Source: Streptomyces luteolus (GTDB lineage Bacteria > Actinomycetota > Actinomycetes > Streptomycetales > Streptomycetaceae). Taken from it: a DNA stretch of 64,000 nucleotides. Position 1 is the first letter of the stretch; the number at the start of each line of letters is the position of its first letter. Below the pieces are notes generated by a model. That model saw only the letters and a list, made by a program, of their open reading frames with translations. It searched no databases and was not told the origin of the DNA. Below are positions 43,158 through 51,043 of the stretch, piece by piece. A program made the translations under genes and the position numbers. The DNA is taken from NCBI RefSeq assembly GCF_029968015.1, contig NZ_JASCIS010000019.1, positions 1 to 64,000 of the forward strand. The letters are read 5' to 3'.

Positions 43158-43199
43158 CTCCGTACATCCCCTCCGTCAGTGGCCGATTCTTGAAGTCGA

Positions 43200-43538
43200 T
43201 TAGTTCGCCGCGCCCTGAGGAGCACCATCCTTGTAACGACCCTGCTCGGCGTGCTCCTGCTCGGTGTACTTGTCCTTCACCTTCGAGGCGCTCTTGCCGA
43301 ATTCATCGATCAGCTCGTGCAGACCCTTGATGATCTTCTCAATCCGGGCCTTCTCATCGGCGTGAGCCTTGTGAAGCTGATTCGACTCCAGGAACTTGTC
43401 GCTACCGAAGGCAGTGCTAGGAATATCCGTCTCGTACTTGGCCTTCTCATTGGCCGAGTCCATGTTGCTGAGCAGCCCGTTGAGCTTCCTGATGACGTCA
43501 TCGAGGGCGCTCAGATCAACCCGCATCCCGTTGCTCAT
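43200..43538 (-). CDS. EspC/WXG100-like small T7SS substrate
   Basis: This 112-residue helical-hairpin protein (VDLSALDDVIRKLNGLLSNMDSANEK, then DEKARIEKIIKGLHELIDEFGKSASKV) ends with a YxxxE signal (Tyr91–Glu95, YTEQE). It is the first gene of an operon with the large WXG protein (42 bases downstream) and mycosin 1, and probably forms a heterodimer with that protein for export. Confidence 0.82.
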   Translation of the reverse strand: MSNGMRVDLSALDDVIRKLNGLLSNMDSANEKAKYETDIPSTAFGSDKFLESNQLHKAHADEKARIEKIIKGLHELIDEFGKSASKVKDKYTEQEHAEQGRYKDGAPQGAAN

Positions 43539-43649
43539 ACCCCGTGTCCTCTCCCCAGTTTTCCAATGTTCTTCGTGCCAACGGATTCCGTATCCATTTG
43601 GCCTGACTCAGTCAAAGGCCCTGATTCGCCCTGAACAGGCCGGTTCGCC

Positions 43650-44921
43650 TTAATCAGATCCAAACCCCCCAGCCTTCTTCCGTCGCCAGTCACGCACTGC
43701 GATCCCGCTACCGCCCGCCACGAAGACCAGCAGCAACCCCGCGCCCAGCACATAGATCGAGATGCGCCGGTCCCGTTCCGCAGGGGTCTCCCCCATGGTG
43801 ACCTTCATGGGGGTCACCTGGGAAGCGCCGGCCTGCTGAGGCGCTTCGGGCTTCGGCGTCTCGCCCGGCTCCGTGCTGTCCGAGAGGGCCGCCAGGGGGT
43901 CGACAACTCCCCAGCCCACGTAGCGATTCGGCTCCGCCGTGGGTCGTTCGGCGGTCTCCTGCATGCGCGCGATGATCTGCTGCGCATTCCAGTCGGGGTA
44001 CCGGTCCATCATCAGCGCGGCCACACCTGCGACGTACGGAGCCGCGAAGCTGGTTCCGTCGGCCGTGCACTGGCCGCCCTCGGGGACCGTCGAGACCATG
44101 CCCACGCCGGGCGCGGCGATGTCGACGAAGTCGCCGGCCTGTGAGAAGGAGGCCCGCTCGTCGTTGCGGTCGGAGGCCGCCACCGCGACGACACCGTCGT
44201 ACGAGGCCGGGTACGTCTTCTTGGACGTGGCGTCCCAGCCGTCGTTGCCGGAGGCGGCGATGACGAGGGCACCGGAGTCGACGGCGTTCTTGATGGCCGC
44301 CCGCAGCCGCGGCGGGTCTTTCCGCTCCTCCGTGTCGGAGGAGATGTTGATGATGTCCGCGCCCTGGTCCACGGCGTACTTGATCGCCGCGACCATGGTG
44401 TCCGAGTTGCCCTGCTTCGGCTTCCCCTGCTTGTCCTGCGCACCTGTGTAGCGGATGGGCAGGATCTTCGCCTTGGGAGCGAGACCCATGAATCCGGTGC
44501 CCGGCACCTCCTTGGCCGCGATGATGCCCGCGACCCGGGTGCCGTGGCCCTCGATGTCCTCGGTGCCGTCCTTGCCGCCGACGAAGTCCTTGCCTTTGGA
44601 GGCCATCTGACCGGCAAGCTGCTTGTTGTCGTCGTCCACGCCGGTGTCGATCACGGCGACCGTGACGTCGTCGCCCGTGGCCTTGTCGTGCAGCTGCTCC
44701 ATGAGGATGCGCTGCAGGGACCAGGGAGTGGACGGAATGTTCTTGCCGCCGAACTCACATTCGGAGCTCGAGCTGAGGTCGAATTCGGAAGCGTCGGGTC
44801 CGGAGTCGGCGACGGCGGCCGGGGTGGCGGCGAAGCACAACCCTGTGACCGTGAGTACGCCAACAGCCCGCTGCAGTGCGCGGGTTCCACTCGTACGCGT
44901 ACGGGGTGTCAGGACCCCCAT
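43650..44921 (-). CDS. mycP: Type VII secretion mycosin (subtilisin-like S8 protease) 2
   Basis: This second mycosin has 423 residues, with a signal peptide (VGVLTVTGLCFAATPAAVA) and S8 residues Asp92 (VAVIDTGVD), His126 (EGHGTRVAGI), Asn226 (ASGNDG) and Ser291 (GTSFAAPYVAG). A C-terminal membrane helix (YVLGAGLLLVFVAGGSGIAV) and a short basic tail complete it. Two pairs of Cys may form disulfides. ATG at 44921 with GGGGGTCC upstream is chosen; the frame is open upstream but lacks protein character. It lies downstream of the two esx genes. It differs clearly from mycosin 1 and lacks the Gly/Pro-rich tail. Confidence 0.93.
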   Translation of the reverse strand: MGVLTPRTRTSGTRALQRAVGVLTVTGLCFAATPAAVADSGPDASEFDLSSSSECEFGGKNIPSTPWSLQRILMEQLHDKATGDDVTVAVIDTGVDDDNKQLAGQMASKGKDFVGGKDGTEDIEGHGTRVAGIIAAKEVPGTGFMGLAPKAKILPIRYTGAQDKQGKPKQGNSDTMVAAIKYAVDQGADIINISSDTEERKDPPRLRAAIKNAVDSGALVIAASGNDGWDATSKKTYPASYDGVVAVAASDRNDERASFSQAGDFVDIAAPGVGMVSTVPEGGQCTADGTSFAAPYVAGVAALMMDRYPDWNAQQIIARMQETAERPTAEPNRYVGWGVVDPLAALSDSTEPGETPKPEAPQQAGASQVTPMKVTMGETPAERDRRISIYVLGAGLLLVFVAGGSGIAVRDWRRKKAGGFGSD

Positions 44922-45230
44922 GCTCAGGACCCCCAGGGATGGCTTGGCGATAGCTGGTGCGGTTATGGCGTGGCGCTGTGGTGAGGTGGAGCGGTTGTAC
45001 TGTCGGACACTTCCGGTGCCGTGCTGCTGAGTTGGACTCGGTGACAAGGGCGAGACGATCGCCCCGCTCACGGAGTTCAACTCAGCAACGAAAACACCAG
45101 GTTCCCCACAGATGAACGGGCCCGGGCCCGGGCGCCGAGGCGAGTTCGGCCCAGTCCGCGCGGATCGCGCCGACCGGGCCTCCCTCAACGCCTCGGATCA
45201 CACCGACTCAGGCCCGCTTGGGGCTGAGGA
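44922..45230 (-). other. Spacer between esx pair and mycosin 2, with long inverted repeat
   Basis: This 309-base spacer has no credible gene. It contains an inverted repeat: TGCTGAGTTGGACTC at 45025–45039 pairs with GAGTTCAACTCAGCA at 45073–45087 (14 of 15, the other a G·U pair). It also has a GGGCCCGGGCCCGGG stretch near 45119–45133. The hairpin could be a terminator after the esx genes or a leader structure for mycosin 2. Confidence 0.6.
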
Positions 45231-45515
45231 TCAGGTCCAGGTGTTGGCGTTCTGACGCTCGGTGGCCTGGTAGTTCTCGGCCGAGTTCTGGAGCGCCGAC
45301 GCGATCTTCATCAGCGTCTGGTGCAGCGAGGCAGCAGTCTGGTCCCACTCGCGCTGCTTGCGCTGGTAACCCTCCTGGGCTTCACCTTCCCAGGACTGCG
45401 CGACGTTCTTGACCGCGGCCTCGATGTCGTCGAGCTGCTGCTTGATGCGACCTGCGGTGGTGCGCACGTCGGTCGAAGCGTTGGTGATCGTTGCGTAATT
45501 GACGAGAATGGACAT
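45231..45515 (-). CDS. WXG100 family Esx protein (94 residues)
   Basis: This is a classical ESAT-6/CFP-10-like helical hairpin: the WEG turn is at residues 42–44 (AQSWEGEAQEGYQ), and a YxxxE export signal (Tyr82–Glu86, YQATE) follows helix 2. It is the partner of the 103-residue Esx gene upstream on the same strand, 113 bases away; such pairs form heterodimers exported by EccC. In S. coelicolor the equivalent pair is called EsxA/EsxB; I do not assign which is which. Confidence 0.95.
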   Translation of the reverse strand: MSILVNYATITNASTDVRTTAGRIKQQLDDIEAAVKNVAQSWEGEAQEGYQRKQREWDQTAASLHQTLMKIASALQNSAENYQATERQNANTWT

Positions 45516-45628
45516 CGTCGATCCCCTTCAGGGAGTTTGCGGAAGTTTGGTGGGGTGTGAGCAGTCCCGGAGTGAACGTCCCGAATACGCCGAGTCGTTC
45601 ACGCGGTGATTGCCCGATCGAGCGACGA

Positions 45629-45940
45629 TCAGCCGAAGTCCGACATGATCTTGCTGATCTCGGAGTTCTGCTGCTCTTCCGAGGCGGAGTAGTTGCTCCG
45701 CGTGGAGTCCACGGCTTCCTTGATGTCCTGCAGGATGTCGCTCATCCGCTTCGCGTCCGAGTTCCACCGCTCCTGCAGCGAGTGGTACGACTTGGCCGCC
45801 TGGCCCTGCCAGCCGCCCGCGATCTGCTCGATCACGCCGTTGAGGCGGCGGATCTCGCCCTGGATCTGGCCGTTCGCCGTGTCAATGTCACCCGAGAGCT
45901 TGGCGAGCTGATCTTCTGTTACCCGAAACTGGCCGGCCAT
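45629..45940 (-). CDS. WXG100 family Esx protein (103 residues)
   Basis: This helical-hairpin protein has a WQG turn at residues 44–46 (AGGWQGQAAKSYH) and a YxxxE signal (Tyr84–Glu88, YSASE). It is the first of the two esx genes. It is preceded by a 250-base gap after eccB, which probably contains the esx promoter, since esx genes are normally expressed much more strongly than the machinery genes. Confidence 0.95.
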   Translation of the reverse strand: MAGQFRVTEDQLAKLSGDIDTANGQIQGEIRRLNGVIEQIAGGWQGQAAKSYHSLQERWNSDAKRMSDILQDIKEAVDSTRSNYSASEEQQNSEISKIMSDFG

Positions 45941-46192
45941 GGTGAACCTTCCCCCATGTCGTTGTGGACCGAGAAGCCCGTACCGCTTCTCGGGTTTGAG
46001 GCGTCACTTCTGCCTAAACATCTATGAGCGCTGTCAGCACTCTATCGCCCGCCACTGACACATCCAGCGACAGCGGCGATCAGTTACAGACTTCACACAG
46101 TCACGCGACGGAGCTGTGATTGAGAGCGGCCAACTCCGGGCAGATGAAGGTCATTTGGGCCTCCGCACGCAGTCGGCCGCAGCCGTCGGACC

Positions 46193-47752
46193 TCACTGGC
46201 TCTGGGCCTGCTTCGCGCTGCCCGTGTCCAGCATCGGACCCTTCGGGATGAATTCGGCCCAGTTCTGCGGGACGAACACCTCGTCCTTCACCTTCTCGTA
46301 GCCGAGGCGCGTGCGGGCCTTGTCCGTCTCGTCGGGCTGCTCGCCCTCCTTGGCGCCGTTGCCCTTCTCGCCGGTCTTGTCCGAGGCGTCGTCGTTGCCG
46401 ACGGGCAGGGAGTAGCGCAGACCGGTGTCCGTGAGCAGGTACGTGCCGCCGCCACCGGCGGCCGTGCCCTTGATCTGCTGGAAGAGCAGGCCGGATCCGG
46501 AGGAGACGTACGCGTTGAGGGAGTCGGTGATGACCTTCCTCGGGTACGCCTTGCCCGCCCAGGCGCCGAGGTTGGGCTTCTTGGCGGCCTTGTCGAAGGT
46601 GCCGTCGAACACGCTGCAGGAGGTGTTGTTCGCCGCGCCGGTGGCAGGGTTCACCTCGTTGGCCTGCTTCGGCGGCTGCTGGGGCCATTCCTCGTGGCCT
46701 CCGAGCGGCTGCGCCGCTCCCCCGTTGGCGGTGCTGACCTCCGGGGTCGTCACGGCCACCGCGTCGGCCATCGAGCCCTGCGCCGTCGGCGAGTTGGTGA
46801 TGAGCGAGGCCTCGAACTCACTGATCGAGGCGACCCGGTCCTCGAGAACGACGTAGAAGTTCTCACCCTGCGCGTCCTCGGCCTTGAGGACCTGGCCGAT
46901 GGTGCCGGCCTCCTGCGGCAGGCCCTGGACCGAGGCGGGAGAGCCCGCACTCGGGATTTCCGGGAAGGAGATCGTGCCGCTGTCGTCCAGGGTCTTGAGC
47001 CACTCCGGGCTCACCGGCATGGGCTTGTTCTTGCTGCCGATGGTCGCGGCGAGCAGGGTGTTGCGCAGCGTCGGGTCCGCGTTGACGGCGTTGCTGCCCA
47101 GGCGGAACACGTTGCCCTTGCCGTCCACGAGGAAGCGGAGCTTCGACTTCGGCTCCTCGACGTACAGGACCTCGCTGGAGTCGACCTTGCCCTTGCCCTG
47201 GACCGCCTTGGCGTCCTCCTTGTCGAGGACGAACACCGCGCGGTCAGGAGAGGCGCCGGCGCCGGGCCGCTCGCAGACCGCCCAGGTCTTCGCCTTCTCG
47301 GCGTCCTCCTTGGCGGGCAGGCGGTCCGGCGCGTACGGAATCCCGATCGTCGGGCCGTGCCGGATGCCGCTCTTGTCGATCTCCTTGGCGGGCACCTCGA
47401 TGACCGAGCCCTTGCCCTTGTCCAGGAGGAGCTTCGCGGACGCGTAGTTGAGGACCGGGTGCAGGATCTTGTGGTCGCCCTCCTCGAGGACGACGTACCG
47501 GGTCGTCGAATCGCTGTCCACGATGACGTGTTCGCCCGGCTTGTCCCAACCCTTCGGCGCCGCAGGCTTGATGACGCCCCACGCGATGAAGCCGACGACC
47601 AGGATGACACCGACGGCCAGGCTGGGCATCACGGTGCGAACCGGACGCGGTGCACCTTCCTCCGACCCCCCGGGCTCCGGTGCCAGGAAAGCCGCGACAG
47701 TGCGCTTGCGCGCGAATGTGTAGGCGGCGAGCTCATCCCGACGCTTTGCCAT
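46193..47752 (-). CDS. eccB: Type VII secretion protein EccB
   Basis: EccB is a bitopic membrane component of the T7SS core. The N-terminus RRDELAAYTFARKRTVAAFL is typical, and a single membrane helix (MPSLAVGVILVVGFIAWGVI, about 41–60) follows. A large extracytoplasmic domain with repeats containing Cys168 (WAVCERPG) and a later Cys (NNTSCSVFDG) makes up the rest. ATG at 47752 gives 519 residues starting MAKRRDELA; the upstream open frame is not family-like. It is divergent from eccE and upstream of the esx pair. Confidence 0.93.
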   Translation of the reverse strand: MAKRRDELAAYTFARKRTVAAFLAPEPGGSEEGAPRPVRTVMPSLAVGVILVVGFIAWGVIKPAAPKGWDKPGEHVIVDSDSTTRYVVLEEGDHKILHPVLNYASAKLLLDKGKGSVIEVPAKEIDKSGIRHGPTIGIPYAPDRLPAKEDAEKAKTWAVCERPGAGASPDRAVFVLDKEDAKAVQGKGKVDSSEVLYVEEPKSKLRFLVDGKGNVFRLGSNAVNADPTLRNTLLAATIGSKNKPMPVSPEWLKTLDDSGTISFPEIPSAGSPASVQGLPQEAGTIGQVLKAEDAQGENFYVVLEDRVASISEFEASLITNSPTAQGSMADAVAVTTPEVSTANGGAAQPLGGHEEWPQQPPKQANEVNPATGAANNTSCSVFDGTFDKAAKKPNLGAWAGKAYPRKVITDSLNAYVSSGSGLLFQQIKGTAAGGGGTYLLTDTGLRYSLPVGNDDASDKTGEKGNGAKEGEQPDETDKARTRLGYEKVKDEVFVPQNWAEFIPKGPMLDTGSAKQAQSQ

Positions 47753-48133
47753 GTGTCCCAGCTCTCCCGTTTCTCCCGTTTTGCCATGCTCAGTCGTTGC
47801 CCCCGACCGGTCCCCGGCTGCATCAGCGCGCATACGAGGGCCGGTTGAGCAGAACAGGCACCTACTATGCACTGCGCCGTGGGGCCCCGGTCCACCAGGT
47901 TCGGTGTGCGGGTCCGCTCTGTACCGGAAGTTCACAGAGCCGCCGCACTTCCCTGTCCCGGCCCCCGTGTCGCAGGGGCCTCATCAGCGGGTAGCGTGAC
48001 CTCCCACACGAACACAGGGCACCGCAGCGCACGGCGGCCGCGACGGCGACGAGCGATCGACGAGCAGTCGACCAGCACAGCCGTGCGCCACCGAGCGAAC
48101 CGATGCCACATTGCGAAAGGGATGTCCCGGGGG
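47753..48133. other. Divergent promoter region between eccB and eccE
   Basis: This spacer of about 380 bases has no credible gene and must carry the promoters for eccB (minus) and eccE (plus). I found no promoter pair worth naming. A repeated TCTCCCGTTT(T)TCCCGTTT stretch near 47762–47781 lies next to the eccB start. Confidence 0.55.
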
Positions 48134-49468
48134 ATGACCAGCGCTACGAGCACTCGGCGCGGACGCCGCGCACAGCAGCAGCCGAGGGGCGGGGGCAGGG
48201 GCAGGCCCAACCCCGCTCCGGCGCCCACCGGAGCAGCACCCTCCACGTCGGCCGCGCCCCGCACGCTTCCGCGCCCCGGCGGGCTCGGTCCGCTGCGCCT
48301 GCAGCAGCTGGTCCTGGTCGAGCTGGCCGCCGCGATCATGGTGGCCGCCTGGGTGACCGAGCGCTGGCTGCTCGCCCCGGCCGGAGCCGTCGCCGCGCTC
48401 CTCGTCCTGCTCGCCATCCTGCGCCGCCACCACCGCCCGCTGCCCGAGTGGTACGAGACGGCGCGCGCCCTCAAGCAGCGCCAGCGCGAGGCCAAGTCGC
48501 CCGTCCCGCCGGGCACCGACCCGATGCTGGCACCGGCCGTCGAGTGCGACGCCGCTCTGCGTACGTACGGCTTCGTGTCCCGGGACGACCGGTCGATCGG
48601 CATGATCGGTGACGGTTCGTTCCTGACGGCCGTGCTCTTCGTGCAGCCCAGTGACGAGCCGCTGCGGCCCGAAATGGCGGGCCGCCAGCTGCCGTTGCAG
48701 CTGATCCAGGACGCGCTCGAGGTGGACGGCATCGAGCTGGCCTCCGCCCAGATCGTGCAGCACACGCAGCCCGCGCCCGCCCCGCACCTGCCGCAGCAGT
48801 CGGTCGCCGCGCGGTCGTACGGCCCGCTGCAGGCGCAGTCCGGTTCGCCCGCGCTGCGGCTGACCTGGATCGCGCTCAAGCTCGACCCCGAGCTGTGCCC
48901 CGAGGCCGTCGAGGCCCGCGGCGGCGGTGTCCCCGGCGCCCAGCGCGCCCTGCTGCGCGCCGCCGACCAGCTCGCCAGCCGCCTGGCCGGCGCCGGTTTC
49001 GAGGCGACGATCCTCGACGAGAACGAGCTGGTGAACGCGCTCGCCACCTCCAGCTGCCTGAACCCGCGCGCCAACTCCCAGCACAGCAACGACGGCCGGC
49101 CCACCCAGCGGCGCACGGTCGAGGCGGTCCGCACCTGGCGCGTGGACGACCGCTGGCACACCACGTACTGGATCTCCCGCTGGCCGCAGCTCGGTCAGGG
49201 CGGCGTGGGCCTGCCGCAGCTGGTCACCCGCTTCACCTCGCTGCCGGTCCTCGCGACCACCTTCAGCACCACTCTGAGCCGGGCGGGCAACCGCGGCATC
49301 GCGATCGCGGGCCACGTGCGCATCACGGGCCGCGGTGAGAACGAACTGGACCAGGCCCGCCGCGAGTTGGAGCGCGCCGCCGGTGCCTCCAAGGTCGGCC
49401 TCGTGCGGCTCGACCGCGAACAGGTCCCCGGCGCCCTCGCCACCCTGCCGCTCGGAGGTACGTCCTGA
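48134..49468 (+). CDS. eccE: Type VII secretion protein EccE
   Basis: EccE is a membrane component of the T7SS core. A basic Gly/Pro-rich N-terminus precedes two hydrophobic helices (about residues 58–95, VLVELAAAIMVAAWVTERW and APAGAVAALLVLLAIL). A cytoplasmic domain follows, including TVEAVRTWRVDDRWHTTYWISRWPQ and TTFSTTLSRAGNRG, as in other EccE proteins. The start is ambiguous: ATG at 48122 directly abuts GAAAGGG, so ATG at 48134 is preferred. The stop overlaps the next gene's start as TGATG, so the two are translationally coupled. Confidence 0.88.
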   Translation: MTSATSTRRGRRAQQQPRGGGRGRPNPAPAPTGAAPSTSAAPRTLPRPGGLGPLRLQQLVLVELAAAIMVAAWVTERWLLAPAGAVAALLVLLAILRRHHRPLPEWYETARALKQRQREAKSPVPPGTDPMLAPAVECDAALRTYGFVSRDDRSIGMIGDGSFLTAVLFVQPSDEPLRPEMAGRQLPLQLIQDALEVDGIELASAQIVQHTQPAPAPHLPQQSVAARSYGPLQAQSGSPALRLTWIALKLDPELCPEAVEARGGGVPGAQRALLRAADQLASRLAGAGFEATILDENELVNALATSSCLNPRANSQHSNDGRPTQRRTVEAVRTWRVDDRWHTTYWISRWPQLGQGGVGLPQLVTRFTSLPVLATTFSTTLSRAGNRGIAIAGHVRITGRGENELDQARRELERAAGASKVGLVRLDREQVPGALATLPLGGTS

Positions 49469-50313
49469 TGTCCTACCCCACGCCGACCATGAACCAGGGG
49501 CAGCGCCAGAACCCCGAGCGCCGGCCCGCCCATGTCGCCTCGCCGACCGACACCGGCATGATCCCGCTGCTGCAGCAGCCGGAGGCACCGCAGCAGCCGA
49601 CCCAACGGCGCATCTTCAGCCCGGGGTTCGGCCTGCGCGGCCCGCGCCGCAACCGCCATGTGGTGACGTCCGACGAGATCGCCGCGATCGGCATGCCCAT
49701 CGGCGACGACGGTGTGATCATCGGCACGGACACCGAGAACCAGCCCGCCGTGCTCGGCCTGGCCCGCCCGACCCCCTTCGACGTGTGCGTGGTCGGCGGT
49801 CTGTGGCTCGCCCAGGTGCTCGCGCTGCGCTCCGCCGCGACGGGCGCGCGCGTGGCCGTCGAGACGGGCCGCCCGCAGGTCTGGACGCAGCTCGCGCAGG
49901 CGGCGGGCGGCGGCCAGCAGTGCGTGACGGTGTACCCCGTGGGCCGGGTGCCCGCGCAGGGTCCCTCGGTCTCCAGCCCGGTCGTGCTGATCCGTGACTG
50001 CGGTGTCCGCCCGCCGCGCGGCCGTGTGACGTCGCTTCCGTGGCAGGCCGTCGTGACCGTGCTGCCGTACGTCGGCGAGCACGCGCCGCGCTGGCTGTCG
50101 CAGGCCCAGCTGGTCGGCATCCAGCGCATCTCGCCGCAGGAGACCGAGGTCGTACGCGAGACCCTGGGTGTGCCGGCGGACCACCTGCAGCTGCTGCCGA
50201 CGCTCTCGGACAACGTCGCGCTGTGGTGCACCCGCAAGCACCGCAAGTACGTGATGACCGAGCCGACCGACGCCGAGAACGGTCTGCTCGGTGCCGCGCG
50301 CCGCATGGACTGA
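49468..50313 (+). CDS. T7SS-associated protein coupled to eccE, unknown function
   Basis: This 281-residue, probably cytoplasmic protein has a Gln/Pro-rich N-terminal 45 residues and then an alpha/beta domain (IAAIGMPIGDDGVIIGTDTENQPAVLGLARPTPFDVCVVGG … VVLIRDCGVRPP … VVTVLPYVGE). There is no P-loop or membrane helix. The TGATG overlap with eccE and the EspI-like gene downstream indicate a T7SS role. I believe it is conserved at this position in Streptomyces T7SS loci but know no function. Confidence 0.8.
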   Translation: MSYPTPTMNQGQRQNPERRPAHVASPTDTGMIPLLQQPEAPQQPTQRRIFSPGFGLRGPRRNRHVVTSDEIAAIGMPIGDDGVIIGTDTENQPAVLGLARPTPFDVCVVGGLWLAQVLALRSAATGARVAVETGRPQVWTQLAQAAGGGQQCVTVYPVGRVPAQGPSVSSPVVLIRDCGVRPPRGRVTSLPWQAVVTVLPYVGEHAPRWLSQAQLVGIQRISPQETEVVRETLGVPADHLQLLPTLSDNVALWCTRKHRKYVMTEPTDAENGLLGAARRMD

Positions 50314-50584
50314 CCGCTCGGCGGGAGTCTCGCAACCGGATTGTGATGTCCGGTCGCGAGGCTCACGCCGGGCCGATCGGCTCGCGAAAGGGCTCTCCGG
50401 CCGGCGTTCGACGTCCGGCCGGATCGCGTCTTTCCGTGGCCGGTCCGATGCCCTTGGATACTCGGAGTCCGTCCGGACGGTCCGAGAATCCCCCAACCCG
50501 CCTGGATGTTCCGTGATTCCGGGCACCCGGGTCCGACACTCGGCCCCGGGTCGAACAGAGCCCGGGGGCCCCGGGGAAGCCGGG

Positions 50585-50873
50585 CTAGGGCCTGTCCGGC
50601 GGATCTTCGCGGAACAGCCCGCGGCGTCATGGGGGTTCCCCCTGCTCTGGGGGCACCTCCCGGCCGAAGGCTGGGGGAGGAGTCGAGAGCTTGGGGGAGC
50701 GTGCTCTCGGCGTGCGCCCGGGTCTCCCTCGTACTGGACGTACTTGGGTGACTCGGGCGGGCGGCGGGTGGGGGTCCCCCCGGCCGAAGGCTGGGGGAGC
50801 GTGCCTGGGGGCACCTCCCGGCCGAAGGCTGGGGGAGTCGTGGGCCCGCGAAGATCCGCCGGACAGGCCCTAG
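50585..50873. mobile_element. 289-bp MITE with perfect 28-bp terminal inverted repeats
   Basis: The ends 50585–50612 and 50846–50873 are perfect inverted repeats of 28 bases. The left end begins CTAG then GGGCCTGTCCGGCGG; the right is its complement ending CTAG. CTAG fits the YTAR target of IS5-type elements, and GGGCCTGTCCGGCGGATC ends are common in Streptomyces. The interior has no transposase. It holds three copies of CCCGGCCGAAGGCTGGGGGAG (about 50659–50679, 50779–50799, 50817–50837). The rest of the gene-free stretch 50314–51043 shows nothing else recognisable apart from the promoter region of the next gene. Confidence 0.8.
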
Positions 50874-51043
50874 CGCACCGGCGGCGGAGACGGAGCGCAC
50901 ACAAGGGCGCTTTCCCGTACCGCGGTGTGAGTGATTAGGCTCTTCTGGTGATGCGGTTGCGTCGCAGACGCGTGGGACGCGCCACCCCATCCGCCCGACC
51001 GCGACGACGCATTCAGCAGCAGTGGCTGACCAGGAGGCAAGCA

